From JAYZDF01 sp036337945 (GTDB lineage: Bacteria; Myxococcota; Kuafuiibacteriia; Kuafuiibacteriales; Kuafuiibacteriaceae), in assembly GCA_036337945.1 (NCBI GenBank), contig JAYZDF010000004.1, forward strand, positions 1 through 64,000: a DNA stretch of 64,000 nt. The letters are read 5' to 3'. Under the pieces are notes generated by a model that did not search any database, had not been told where the DNA came from, and saw only the letters and a list, made by a program, of their open reading frames with translations. Shown here one piece after another: positions 50,254 through 59,282 of the stretch. Every line of letters starts with the position of its first letter. Within the stretch, counting starts at the first letter, position 1. The position numbers were made by a program, and so were the translations under genes.

Positions 50254-51231
50254 CTATTGTTCAGTCGGATCACTGACCGACCGGGATAAACGATCCCGAA
50301 CTGCAGCCCACCCTTTATTGTCAGGGGTTTCCTGAATGATTATCTCCGATTGGTTTTGTTCGTCGGCCCAATGAAGAGCTCGGTAGAGCTCTCTTCCGTA
50401 CCCTTTCGGATCATCGGGGAGCCTTAATGAAGGGTTAATACCTTTTTTCGCGTCCCAGTTCGGTTCAAAGTACAAAAGGGCGAAATCGGCTTTTGGAAGT
50501 TCATCGGGGCGTCGACAAAATCGTATGGGCGTTTTGGGCGCGTAGTGTCGCCTCATCATTCCAGGAGATTTCGGAGCCTGCTCGTCGAATGAACGAGTCT
50601 GGACGGTCAACCCCAAACACTGGGAAATCATCTCCTCAGAAACATCACCAAGGCGAAGAATAGTTGGTTGGTCCGAGGTCATATCCAAAACGGTGGTTTC
50701 GAGACCAACTTGGCATGGGCCACCATCCAGAATGAGGGGGATTTTGCCTTCAAGTGTTTTGAGTACATGTTTGGCACTGGTTGGTGAGACTCGCGTCGAC
50801 AAATTGGCTGATGGGGCAGCGATCGGTGCCTCAAAATGAGCCAATAAAGCTCTAGCCACAATATGCGCGGGCACTCGTACAGCAAGAGTCTCGCCGCCAC
50901 CAGCCACGGTGGGCGGATCCGAAGAATGCCGGTTTAGAATCAAGGTCAACGGTCCCGGCCAAAATTGACGTGCTAGGCTCTCGCAACGTTCGTCCCAGCC
51001 CAATACACAAGACTGCGCCATAGCTTGGTCTAAACAATGAACAATCAAGGGGTTATTTGCGGGTCTGCCTTTGATCGAGAATATTCTGCTTATTGCAGCA
51101 GGGTTTTTCGCGTCTGCTCCAAGTCCGTATACCGTTTCAGTTGGAAAGGCGATGGGGGTGCCTTCCGCGAGGTACGCCACGGCTCGTTTCAGCGCTTTTG
51201 GCGAGTTTCCTTGGAGAATCTCCGTTTCCAT
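50254..51231 (-). CDS. L-threonylcarbamoyladenylate synthase (Sua5/TsaC)
   Basis: Makes threonylcarbamoyl-AMP for the t6A37 modification of ANN-decoding tRNAs. The TsaC core has FPTETVYGLGADA, KGRPANNPL, and SANLSTRVSPTSAKHV. The C-terminal extension (~210-325) marks the long Sua5 type rather than short TsaC. ATG 51231. It is isolated from other minus-strand genes. Confidence 0.92.
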   Translation of the reverse strand: METEILQGNSPKALKRAVAYLAEGTPIAFPTETVYGLGADAKNPAAISRIFSIKGRPANNPLIVHCLDQAMAQSCVLGWDERCESLARQFWPGPLTLILNRHSSDPPTVAGGGETLAVRVPAHIVARALLAHFEAPIAAPSANLSTRVSPTSAKHVLKTLEGKIPLILDGGPCQVGLETTVLDMTSDQPTILRLGDVSEEMISQCLGLTVQTRSFDEQAPKSPGMMRRHYAPKTPIRFCRRPDELPKADFALLYFEPNWDAKKGINPSLRLPDDPKGYGRELYRALHWADEQNQSEIIIQETPDNKGWAAVRDRLSRSVSDPTEQ

Positions 51232-51276
51232 TGCGCTGTACTGGCTGCCACAACCGACCGGACAAGATCAAGCGTC

Positions 51277-51305
51277 TTGACCCAATCATAGTCGAGGCCT
51301 AGGCT
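51277..51305 (+). promoter_or_regulatory. Promoter of nuoL
   Basis: TTGACC (51277-51282), 17-nt spacer and TAGGCT (51300-51305), then 12 nt to the ATG at 51318. This spacing is close to ideal and predicts a leader of only about 5 nt. Confidence 0.5.
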
Positions 51306-51317
51306 CCCCTCAAAGCA

Positions 51318-53303
51318 ATGCTCGACTATGACGGACTGCATCTAATTCCCCTTTTTCCTCTTTTAGGGGCCGCAACACTCGGACTCATCGGGAGACGGTT
51401 AGATCACGAAAAAGTTAACCTCATCGCTCTTTCTGCTGTCTTTGCTTCGTTTATTGTGTGCTGTCTTGCGACCTATAAAGTGGCGGTATCCGGATCCGCT
51501 TTGCAGCAGGAACTCTATACTTGGATTTCAGTGGGGCGATACGAAGTTGACCTCACTTTTGGCTTTGATGCGTTGACCGCGACGCTCATGCTTGTTGTCA
51601 CCGGTGTGGGCTTTCTTATTCATCTCTACTCCACCGGCTACATGCACGACGAAGAGCAATATTCAAAATACTTCGCGTACCTAAATCTCTTCATCTGTGC
51701 CATGAGCATTCTCGTCCTAGGTCGCTCGTTGCCAATTATGTTCATTGGCTGGGAAGGTGTTGGTCTCGCCTCATACCTTTTGATTGGCTTTTGGTATACC
51801 GACGAATCGAAAGCCAGCGCCGGTAAAAAAGCGTTCATCGTAAATCGGGTAGGTGACTTTGGATTTCTCATCGGGATCTTCGCTCTGTTCTCGTTGTTTG
51901 GAACTGCGGATTTTGTTCAGCTCAAGAGTTTGGTCGCAGGAGCAGGCGATGTTGATGCTGTTCTAAAATCAGGCGTTTTTGTAGACTGGACAGTTCGCGG
52001 CGTTCTAACTTTCGCAGCTCTTTCCCTATTTATTGGTGCTTGTGGGAAGAGTGCCCAGCTGCCGTTATACGTATGGTTACCAGACGCGATGGCGGGTCCA
52101 ACCCCGGTGTCTGCTTTAATCCATGCAGCGACAATGGTCACAGCTGGCGTTTATATGTTGGCGAGAATGAGCTTCTTGTTCCAGCCCGAGTTAATTCCAA
52201 CGGCAATGCAGACGATTGCGTTGGTCGGAGGCCTCACCGCGGTATTCGCAGCCACGATGGGCTTGGTTCAAAATGATATTAAGAAAGTATTGGCTTACTC
52301 AACGGTCTCTCAGCTCGGTTATATGTTTCTTGCGGCCGGTGTAGGCGCACATATCGCGGCGATGTTTCACGTTGTGACTCATGCATTCTTCAAAGCTTGC
52401 CTGTTCCTAGGGTCGGGTGCTGTGATTCACGCGTTACATGGGGAACAAGATATGCGTAAGATGGGAGGCCTCAAAACGATGCTTCCAGTGGTTTATGGCA
52501 CCTTCGGTGTCTCCACTCTTGCTATTGCTGGTATCCCGCCCTTCGCTGGTTTCTTTTCTAAGGACGCGATTATTGCTCACGCGTTTTTCGCATCGAAAGA
52601 CCTCGGCTTTCTAGCGAGTAGCGGCTTGCTGGGAATTCTCGGTGTTCTCGGCGCGCTTCTCACTGCTTTTTATATGGCTCGTTTGGTGGCTTTGACTTTT
52701 TTCGGTTCGCTTCGACAAAAGAATCCCGAAGAGGTCGAATTCAATCTTCACAAACCGGGAATGGAAATGAAGGTGCCATTACTTATCCTCGGTGGCTTGG
52801 CCTGTTTGTCTGGCTTCATGAATCTCCCGCACGTCTTCCACCTCGGCTCATTCTTAGATAACTGGCTAGGTGCGACCGTGCAATCCGCGGAGTTACATGC
52901 CTCTGCTGCAGTGGAGTTTGGCCTCATGGGTGGATCGATTGCCATTGCAGCTGCTTCACTTTGGTTTGGCTATAAAACTTATTACAATGGCCCCTCAGAG
53001 AAGATGAATAAACTCGCAACGCAAGGCGCAGGCGCAACCGCGCACCGAGTTTTGTACAACAAATGGTATGTCGATGAGTTGTACCAAATTATTATTGTTA
53101 CGCCTCTGCACGCATTAGGAAATCTAGCCGCTCGAGTTGTAGATGCGATTTTTATTGATGGCTTATTTGTAAAACTCTTACCGAGCATTTTTGTTAGAGG
53201 CTCGGGCCGGGCACTCAGAACACTTCAAACCGGAAACGTACAGATGTACGCAACGTTGTTCGTTTTGTTTGCCGGAATTATCATGGCTTGGGCTATTCTT
53301 TAG
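51318..53303 (+). CDS. nuoL: NADH-quinone oxidoreductase subunit L
   Basis: 661 residues with about 15-16 hydrophobic helices and the antiporter-like core: GWEGVGLASYLLIGFWY, GKSAQLPLYVWLPDAMAGPTPVSALIHAATMVTAG, and VTHAFFKACLFLGSGAVIH (discontinuous-helix Lys/His). It lacks the rest of complex I around it: no nuoA-K, nuoM or nuoN is present. The long lateral C-terminal helix region is present. Proton-pumping distal subunit of complex I. Confidence 0.95.
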   Translation: MLDYDGLHLIPLFPLLGAATLGLIGRRLDHEKVNLIALSAVFASFIVCCLATYKVAVSGSALQQELYTWISVGRYEVDLTFGFDALTATLMLVVTGVGFLIHLYSTGYMHDEEQYSKYFAYLNLFICAMSILVLGRSLPIMFIGWEGVGLASYLLIGFWYTDESKASAGKKAFIVNRVGDFGFLIGIFALFSLFGTADFVQLKSLVAGAGDVDAVLKSGVFVDWTVRGVLTFAALSLFIGACGKSAQLPLYVWLPDAMAGPTPVSALIHAATMVTAGVYMLARMSFLFQPELIPTAMQTIALVGGLTAVFAATMGLVQNDIKKVLAYSTVSQLGYMFLAAGVGAHIAAMFHVVTHAFFKACLFLGSGAVIHALHGEQDMRKMGGLKTMLPVVYGTFGVSTLAIAGIPPFAGFFSKDAIIAHAFFASKDLGFLASSGLLGILGVLGALLTAFYMARLVALTFFGSLRQKNPEEVEFNLHKPGMEMKVPLLILGGLACLSGFMNLPHVFHLGSFLDNWLGATVQSAELHASAAVEFGLMGGSIAIAAASLWFGYKTYYNGPSEKMNKLATQGAGATAHRVLYNKWYVDELYQIIIVTPLHALGNLAARVVDAIFIDGLFVKLLPSIFVRGSGRALRTLQTGNVQMYATLFVLFAGIIMAWAIL

Positions 53304-53314
53304 AGTCACTCGCA

Positions 53315-54103
53315 ATGACCAAACCTTCGGGCATCATCACACTTCTCACCGATTTCGGACTCTCTGATCCATTTGTCGGCATCATGCATGGTGTATTACT
53401 GAGTAAAAAAAGAGACTTTACACTCATTGATCTTACTCATGGGATAGAGCCTCAAAATGTTCGACAAGCCGCATTTTGGATAGCATCGAGTTATCGCGAG
53501 TTTCCAGAGGGAACCGTACATATGGTTGTTGTTGATCCTGGTGTAGGGTCAAAACGCCGACCACTCATTGCTGAAATCGACGGCCACTATTTCGTGGCTC
53601 CAGATAACGGAGTGTTATCGTTAGTGGTCGATGAAGCCGAGCGGGTAGATGTTCGCTACTTAAGGTTGTGGCAATTGGAACTGTCTAGGGTGAGCAATAC
53701 TTTCCATGGCCGAGATATATTTTCGCCCGCAGCGGCTGAACTGGCAATAGGTAAGCGCTGGATGACCGAGCTCGGAGAAGATGCCATTGAGACGTATAAG
53801 CGATTAGATGTTCAATCTCCGTCTGAAAACGATGGGAGAATCTCTGGGCAAATTTTCATGTCTGACCACTTTGGTAATTGGTTCACCAATATTCCCCTGA
53901 AGATGTATGAGTCTTGGGCTTCGCCTCGAGTTCGGATCGGTGAACTCGAACTTCCTCTCCAGAAAACCTACAGTGAAGTTGCTCCCGGTGATGTGGTTGC
54001 GCTCACAAATTCCTTTGATCGACTCGAAATTGCGGTCAACCAAGGCTCAGCTCGCAAGGAACTCCCGTTTTCCGTTGGTCAAGCAGTTGAAATTATTGAA
54101 TAA
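53315..54103 (+). CDS. SAM hydroxide adenosyltransferase / DUF62-type protein
   Basis: The DUF62 family hydrolyses SAM to adenosine and methionine using water or hydroxide. The N-terminal TDFGLSDPFVGIMHGVL and the VVDPGVGSKRRPL, FVAPDNGVLS and FHGRDIFSPAAAEL blocks are the family markers; fluorinases and chlorinases share them, but the genomic setting gives no halogenase sign. ATG 53315, 262 aa. Eleven nt after nuoL, so probably co-transcribed. Confidence 0.85.
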   Translation: MTKPSGIITLLTDFGLSDPFVGIMHGVLLSKKRDFTLIDLTHGIEPQNVRQAAFWIASSYREFPEGTVHMVVVDPGVGSKRRPLIAEIDGHYFVAPDNGVLSLVVDEAERVDVRYLRLWQLELSRVSNTFHGRDIFSPAAAELAIGKRWMTELGEDAIETYKRLDVQSPSENDGRISGQIFMSDHFGNWFTNIPLKMYESWASPRVRIGELELPLQKTYSEVAPGDVVALTNSFDRLEIAVNQGSARKELPFSVGQAVEIIE

Positions 54104-54123
54104 ATAAGTCTTTAGAAATCCGC

Positions 54124-54152
54124 TTGTCTCCTGCCATGTCTGTGACTAATCT
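54124..54152 (+). promoter_or_regulatory. Promoter of the IscA/ErpA gene
   Basis: TTGTCT (54124-54129), 17-nt spacer, TAATCT (54147-54152), then eight nt to the ATG at 54161. A TATAGA (54152-54157) also lies 3 nt from the ATG. Either way the leader is only a few bases. Confidence 0.5.
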
Positions 54153-54160
54153 ATAGAAGT

Positions 54161-54556
54161 ATGGAAACAAACACCGCAGTCAACACTGCACCCAACGCGA
54201 ACTTCATCGACGACGATGAAGATGATGAGCTTCCCCCGATCGACCTTACGTCAAAAGCGATTGAAATGGTTCGGGAAGCAATGGTTGCTGAGAACTTAGA
54301 CAACCATGGTCTCCGCGTATTCGTTCAGGGTGGCGGTTGTGCTGGCTTTCAATATGGCTTGGATTTTGATGAATCCGGTCGAGCTGGCGATTTCGAGCTA
54401 GAGTTCGAAGGCCTGAAAGTCTGGGTTGACCCAATGTCAGCCATGCACCTTGAAGGAACCGTGATCGACTATGTAATGGGGATCTCCGGTGCCGGATTTA
54501 AATTCAATAATCCGAACGCAAAAACAACCTGTGGTTGTGGCTCCAGTTTCTCCTAG
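54161..54556 (+). CDS. Iron-sulfur carrier of the IscA/ErpA/HesB family
   Basis: The three conserved cysteines are in place: C60 in QGGGCAGFQYG and C124/C126 in CGCGSSF at the C-terminus. An acidic N-terminal tail of about 25 residues (DDDEDDELPP) precedes the fold. A-type carriers deliver Fe-S clusters to apoproteins. 131 aa. The stop interlocks with the convergent thiO stop at 54553-54556. Confidence 0.95.
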   Translation: METNTAVNTAPNANFIDDDEDDELPPIDLTSKAIEMVREAMVAENLDNHGLRVFVQGGGCAGFQYGLDFDESGRAGDFELEFEGLKVWVDPMSAMHLEGTVIDYVMGISGAGFKFNNPNAKTTCGCGSSFS

Positions 54557-55668
54557 TCAGTCCTCATTTCGGTAGAATCATCCACTATCGCTCTACTTGC
54601 CGCGTAGGGATGCGGGTCAATCGCGCAGGGCTCATTGTACATGTAGTTACAGATGATCTGCGCGGTCGCGGGCGCCTGAAGTATCCCGTTTCTGAAATGC
54701 CCCGTCGCCAAAAATAGACCTGGTTCGCGACAAGGACCAATTAGCGGAAGCTTATCGCTACTCGCGGGTCTAAAGCCGCACCAGGTATCGAGAATTTTTG
54801 AGTTTGCGAGACTGGGCCAGATACTCTTGGCTTCCGTGAACAGTTTATTGAGGTCTTCTGCGGTTGTCCCACGCGTGAAGCCGACATTTTCTTCCGTACT
54901 CCCAATCACGGCCCAGCCATTAAGGCGTGGAACTATGTACACTCTGTGATTTGTGAGTAGTGGCAAGCGCTCTCTGTTATTTGTAGTTACCGACATCATT
55001 TGACCGCGCACGGGATACACGCGCTGCTCTTGAAGCGGAATACCACCGATGAGTTGCGTCCAAGAACCCGCGCAAATAATTACATCTTCGGCGAGGTACG
55101 TTTTTTGAGCGGTCTTTACGCCGCAAACTTTGTTGTTCATTCTCACGAGGTCAGAAACACTTTCTCCGACCTGGAATTCGACGCCGATAGACAGACAGGC
55201 TTCAACAAGCAACTGGCACAGTAATCTTGGCTCGACTTGCGCCTCGTTGTTGAAGAAGAGGGCATCTTGCACTTTAGAATCTGGAAGTATTTCGTGTGCG
55301 CGAACACAATCAACCGATTCACCTTCGTCTTTTTGCCATCGGTAGTCGTCTATTGCCGTCTGAGTATTTTCTCCAGGTGCAATAAACAGAGCGGCACCTT
55401 CCGTTTGTAGGTTTGGATCGATGTCACTGTACGTCCGCAGCTTTTCTATCCAGGATGAATATAAATTTCGACTATATCGTCCAAGAACCCATGCAGGGCT
55501 TGGGGCTTTGGTTTCAATTTGTGGGGCGAGCATGCCTGCTGCAGCCCAGCTGGCCTCAGAGCCTGGTTTCCGAGGGTCAATAATGACGCATTTCTTCCCT
55601 CGGTACTGTAGCTCAAATGCTATCGAAAGCCCTATGATACCAGCCCCAACAATGATGACGTCATTCAT
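54553..55668 (-). CDS. thiO: Glycine oxidase / FAD-dependent oxidoreductase ThiO
   Basis: N-terminal GAGIIGLSIAFELQYRG (FAD GxGxxG), EASWAAAGMLAPQ (ThiO hallmark), ICAGSWTQ and a C-terminal GFRPASSDKLPLIG with ATGHFRNGILQAPATAQ. ThiO makes iminoglycine for thiamin thiazole; no other thi gene is near. ATG 55668, divergent from the secreted protein at 55699. Confidence 0.88.
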   Translation of the reverse strand: MNDVIIVGAGIIGLSIAFELQYRGKKCVIIDPRKPGSEASWAAAGMLAPQIETKAPSPAWVLGRYSRNLYSSWIEKLRTYSDIDPNLQTEGAALFIAPGENTQTAIDDYRWQKDEGESVDCVRAHEILPDSKVQDALFFNNEAQVEPRLLCQLLVEACLSIGVEFQVGESVSDLVRMNNKVCGVKTAQKTYLAEDVIICAGSWTQLIGGIPLQEQRVYPVRGQMMSVTTNNRERLPLLTNHRVYIVPRLNGWAVIGSTEENVGFTRGTTAEDLNKLFTEAKSIWPSLANSKILDTWCGFRPASSDKLPLIGPCREPGLFLATGHFRNGILQAPATAQIICNYMYNEPCAIDPHPYAASRAIVDDSTEMRTD

Positions 55669-55683
55669 TTCCTACCCATTACC

Positions 55684-55689
55684 TAATAC
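55684..55689 (+). promoter_or_regulatory. -10-like box before the GTG at 55699
   Basis: TAATAC, 9 nt before the GTG, no Shine-Dalgarno. It lies in the 30-bp gap between the divergent thiO and secreted-protein genes. Confidence 0.35.
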
Positions 55690-55698
55690 ACTCCAACT

Positions 55699-56685
55699 GT
55701 GACTGTCACGACTTTACTCTTCTTGTTTACTACTGGACAGGTGGCGCCTGACTGGAACGCTGCTACCGTACGGAGCCACATCCAACAAGCCCAGTTCGCT
55801 GCACAGCAACAAGATCCAAAAGCACGTGATGAAGGTTTACTTCGTTTGGCTGCGCAAGCGTATAAAGTTGAACGGCTTCCGTCGGAGTCGGTACAGCTTT
55901 TCGCGAAGAGAGTCCTACGGACGCGAGACCCTAAGCATCATGCGGTCAAAAAAGACCAGTGGCTCTTAGCGTTAGCAAATCGTCTATACGCAGACTTTTC
56001 AACACGATGTAAAAATCTCGCGAGAAACCAACAGCGCAAACGAGATAGAGCCTGGTTTGCCGAGAACGCTAAGGCTTTTGACGGGTATGCAAGAACGATT
56101 GCAGGAATGCTCAGGCTGAAGGTTCCAGGTGTTGAAGCTGAAATTGAACCGCTTGCTCTTGCAAGAGGTCTTACGAGTCGTGTGGTTGGAATTGAGGTTA
56201 CCGTGCTTGGAGATGGAATTTCAATTGAACAGAATCGTCGAATATCATTTCCAGAAAATCAACCACCACCAGATGCGAACCGTTCCGCACGCGGCTCATT
56301 GATGAGCCTTTTGAATTCGTTAAAACAGCATCAAATATTTGGGAAGTTGATGGCAAAATCGAAAAGAAAGAAAAACCCGAATCTAGGAAAGGTAAGACTT
56401 TTTGTTCCACAAAAAAAGCCTGCTCTTTATCTCAATGAATTATTGCGGGCGGCGAAAGAGGCAAAATACAAGATAGCCTACGTGATGACCTTCATGCCCA
56501 AAACTAGGAAACTTGCGCATATTCCAGTCATGCTTCGCAAGCCGACCCGTAAAGAGCGTAAGCGATTCAAAATTAAAAAAGCACAATGTCGAGATGAAGA
56601 AACAATGCAGTCTTGCGCTGAATATCTCGCAGATCAAATTGCTGAGAAAACGAAACGTAAATCTGTTCGATTGTACTGGGATTAA
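55699..56685 (+). CDS. Secreted basic protein with possible ExbD-like C-terminal part
   Basis: A short signal (MTVTTLLFLFTTG) then a 300-residue basic protein. The N-terminal part is helical with YADFSTRCKNLARNQQ. Residues ~235-275 (KVRLFVPQKKPALYLNELLRAAKEAKYKIAYVMTF in sections) have the strand-helix-strand look of ExbD/TolR periplasmic domains, but the alignment is weak and no TM anchor or ExbB is present. GTG start. Function unknown. Confidence 0.6.
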   Translation: MTVTTLLFLFTTGQVAPDWNAATVRSHIQQAQFAAQQQDPKARDEGLLRLAAQAYKVERLPSESVQLFAKRVLRTRDPKHHAVKKDQWLLALANRLYADFSTRCKNLARNQQRKRDRAWFAENAKAFDGYARTIAGMLRLKVPGVEAEIEPLALARGLTSRVVGIEVTVLGDGISIEQNRRISFPENQPPPDANRSARGSLMSLLNSLKQHQIFGKLMAKSKRKKNPNLGKVRLFVPQKKPALYLNELLRAAKEAKYKIAYVMTFMPKTRKLAHIPVMLRKPTRKERKRFKIKKAQCRDEETMQSCAEYLADQIAEKTKRKSVRLYWD

Positions 56686-56694
56686 TGCCGCTAC

Positions 56695-58101
56695 CTAATA
56701 GCGAAATGTAGAAGAAAGAAAGACGTACAAATAAATACTTTGCTTGCTAATCTTTCTAAATGTGTCGTCTTGTGGAATGACGTCGGCTCCGTTTCCGTAG
56801 GTCAGCATCGCTCCTAGCCGAGTCAGTGTATGTTCAGTAAAATAACCAAAAACGCCACTCATTCCATATTCGTTCACGTGAGGTAAATAGTCCCGGTCGA
56901 GGCTTCCGCCCACTGCTCCAGGGATTGGATCAGATGTACTCAAATTCGTAAAGACACCGCCCGAAAGAGATAAACGATCTGAAAGCAGATATTCTGCGCC
57001 AACATTAACATTTCCGATAAAGTTTCTTCGGATAGAAGTAGCAATCGTTATTTCGGACATTAAATCTGACCGATTTGTCGGAAGTTTGATGAGTTCATAG
57101 GAGATGGGTGCGTAAAAAACTGCGTCGGCGGATAAGGTGAGCTTTCTTGGAAAAATACGAGCAACACCGAGTCGAATATGGCCACCGTGGCTAAACGAGC
57201 TTTGTACGTTGTCTGGCTCATCTAAACTAAAGCTACTTTCCGTTTGTGTGTTTCCCGTGACGGTTCGAGTCTTCAAAACTCGAAACTGGGCGAAATCATA
57301 GAATTCTATGCCAGGAGTTGTTATTGCGATACCGAGAAACCAGCTCGGTGCGAACTCATTTTTGAGTCCAACGGTGAGCATCGTTGTGCCAACGATAGCC
57401 TTCAAGCTTGTTTGTGACGTTGTAAAAATGTTGAAGTCTCCATTGGACTCCAAACTTGTGTTCTCTTCAAAGTCCTTGAGCTGCCTGAAATTAGCGACAG
57501 CGCTGATTCCAAAACTCCAGTCTTCAGCAAAACGGTAAGCATATGCTGCGGCACTATGAAATTCCCGATCGAGAAGATCTCTACGGTAACTGTATTGTTT
57601 ATCCGGCGTTGAGGTTTGAACACTGACGCCCCGAAAAGACGGAACAAAAACACCCCATCCATAACTGTGGACATGGCGACCGCGGTGGTCTCGGGTCTCA
57701 GAGGTTCCAACATAGCCGGCAGAATTAGGAATGATATTGAGTTCGGCTGCGATTCCCTCGATATCGATGAGAGACTCGCCCACGGCAGCAAATAAATTTT
57801 CTTCAACAGCAATTTCAACACCGTAAAGGTTACTCGAAATTGAAACAGAGTTTCGGCTCGCATCGACGAGCCCGGCAGGATTATAGAAAATTCCGCTCGC
57901 ATCACTACCTAGTGCCGTGAAGGCGCCACCGAGACCTACAGCTCGACTTCCCAGTGGGTAGTCCTGATGGTGAGTGTCATCAGCATGAGCGTCATTTGCG
58001 GGAGGGCACAGGGTAGAGGCTGTCAAAATTAGACATACCGACAGCGTGCGCCACGAATATACAGGCCATGAAAAAACTGTAAAAAAACCCTGCACGAACA
58101 A
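56695..58101 (-). CDS. FadL/OmpP1-family outer-membrane protein
   Basis: The conserved hatch segment GSRAVGLGGAFTALGSDASG...NPAGL follows the signal (~1-41, ending DAHA). The remaining sequence is amphipathic beta strands, ending in the aromatic YLYVFLSSTFRY, a typical barrel C-terminus. FadL imports hydrophobic substrates such as long-chain fatty acids; which compound is unknown. 468 aa. Located next to the barrel/coiled-coil pair on the same strand. Confidence 0.85.
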   Translation of the reverse strand: MFVQGFFTVFSWPVYSWRTLSVCLILTASTLCPPANDAHADDTHHQDYPLGSRAVGLGGAFTALGSDASGIFYNPAGLVDASRNSVSISSNLYGVEIAVEENLFAAVGESLIDIEGIAAELNIIPNSAGYVGTSETRDHRGRHVHSYGWGVFVPSFRGVSVQTSTPDKQYSYRRDLLDREFHSAAAYAYRFAEDWSFGISAVANFRQLKDFEENTSLESNGDFNIFTTSQTSLKAIVGTTMLTVGLKNEFAPSWFLGIAITTPGIEFYDFAQFRVLKTRTVTGNTQTESSFSLDEPDNVQSSFSHGGHIRLGVARIFPRKLTLSADAVFYAPISYELIKLPTNRSDLMSEITIATSIRRNFIGNVNVGAEYLLSDRLSLSGGVFTNLSTSDPIPGAVGGSLDRDYLPHVNEYGMSGVFGYFTEHTLTRLGAMLTYGNGADVIPQDDTFRKISKQSIYLYVFLSSTFRY

Positions 58102-58169
58102 TAATTTCGGACCATGCTTGTTGCTCGGTGGTCAAGCAGGAACAAATTCCGACCAATCACAGAATTATT

Positions 58170-59282
58170 CTAGGAAGATTGTGTATCGAATCTTAGACCT
58201 ACAAAAGCCGTTTGCCTTGTAAATAAAGTATCGCTTGTAGCAAAAGCATTTGAGAAATACTCGTATCGTACCAATAGGTCTACTTGGGAAATAATCTCAC
58301 GACTCAACTGAAGAGTGATCCGGTTTTGGTTTTCATCATCTTCTGGTTGAAACTGATAAAGATTCTGACTGAGAGACTGCTCGCTCGTATATTGAATAGA
58401 GGCAAGAGCATTGAGCATGATTCCGGCGAACATTTCGAGGGTTGTTGATACGGTCAGTCCAACGCGGTTGATATCCTCGTAGACTGAATTTGATCTTCTA
58501 CGTTCAAAAAAAAGATTGCCCCTAAGCAAGAAGAACCGCTGATAAAAAAGTCCTAAACGTGCGACGAGAATATCGTCCTGACGTGGTTGACTCATACAAG
58601 TCTGAAGAAATCGAGAATCTTCTTCGTCACAAAAAGTGACAGTCATTTGATTGTTGTTGGGGTCAAAGACAGTAGTGAGCGCATTCCCTCCGAACTCATC
58701 TCGCTCATAGGTGCCCGTCGTTCTCCATTGCATGTGCTCAGAGAGTTTTCCAGAGAAGCCAAGTGTCACGGAGCCTCCGTAATAACTAAGTCGTGTTTCT
58801 GTTGGGAACATGAACCGTTTCGCACTCACAGTGAGGCCAGACTCAACAGATTTGATCCCCAGCCAATCCAGTCTCAGATCCCCTTGAGCTAGACTGTAGT
58901 CTCTTAGGACACTCCGCATCCTAGTCATTCGAAATCGAACATCTGTCCCCAATTTCCATTTCGGTGAAAGTTTGTGCCGACTTCCTAGTGAAATATTGTG
59001 GACAATGACATCTTCAGATTGCTGTGAGTGAAATCTTTTAGCTCCACCGAGAACTGTTCCAACAAGGGAGTTTGACGGGTTAACAATGTGAGCCCACTTT
59101 AGCTCGCCGATCACTCGGGTGAGAAGATCGCTCTCTTTGTCTAATGAAGACAAATTCAATGTCCTCGCAGCGTTACTGTCCCATTCCTCTCCAAGAGACA
59201 TCGTGAGCTGAACATGATTGTTGTTTGAGGCACCCGGAGCAGCGATAAGGATACTACTCAACATCACCGCGACTAAAATCAT
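58170..59282 (-). CDS. Predicted outer-membrane beta-barrel protein
   Basis: A signal (MILVAVMLSSILIAAPG) precedes about 350 residues of alternating polar/hydrophobic strands with aromatic girdles (WKLGTDVRFRMTRMR, MQWRTTGTYERDEFGG, LLVRYEYFSNAFATSDTLF). No named family. The final strand (AFVGLRFDTQSS) lacks the usual terminal Phe. Its ATG overlaps the stop of the coiled-coil gene by 4 bp, so the two are probably one functional unit. Confidence 0.7.
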   Translation of the reverse strand: MILVAVMLSSILIAAPGASNNNHVQLTMSLGEEWDSNAARTLNLSSLDKESDLLTRVIGELKWAHIVNPSNSLVGTVLGGAKRFHSQQSEDVIVHNISLGSRHKLSPKWKLGTDVRFRMTRMRSVLRDYSLAQGDLRLDWLGIKSVESGLTVSAKRFMFPTETRLSYYGGSVTLGFSGKLSEHMQWRTTGTYERDEFGGNALTTVFDPNNNQMTVTFCDEEDSRFLQTCMSQPRQDDILVARLGLFYQRFFLLRGNLFFERRRSNSVYEDINRVGLTVSTTLEMFAGIMLNALASIQYTSEQSLSQNLYQFQPEDDENQNRITLQLSREIISQVDLLVRYEYFSNAFATSDTLFTRQTAFVGLRFDTQSS

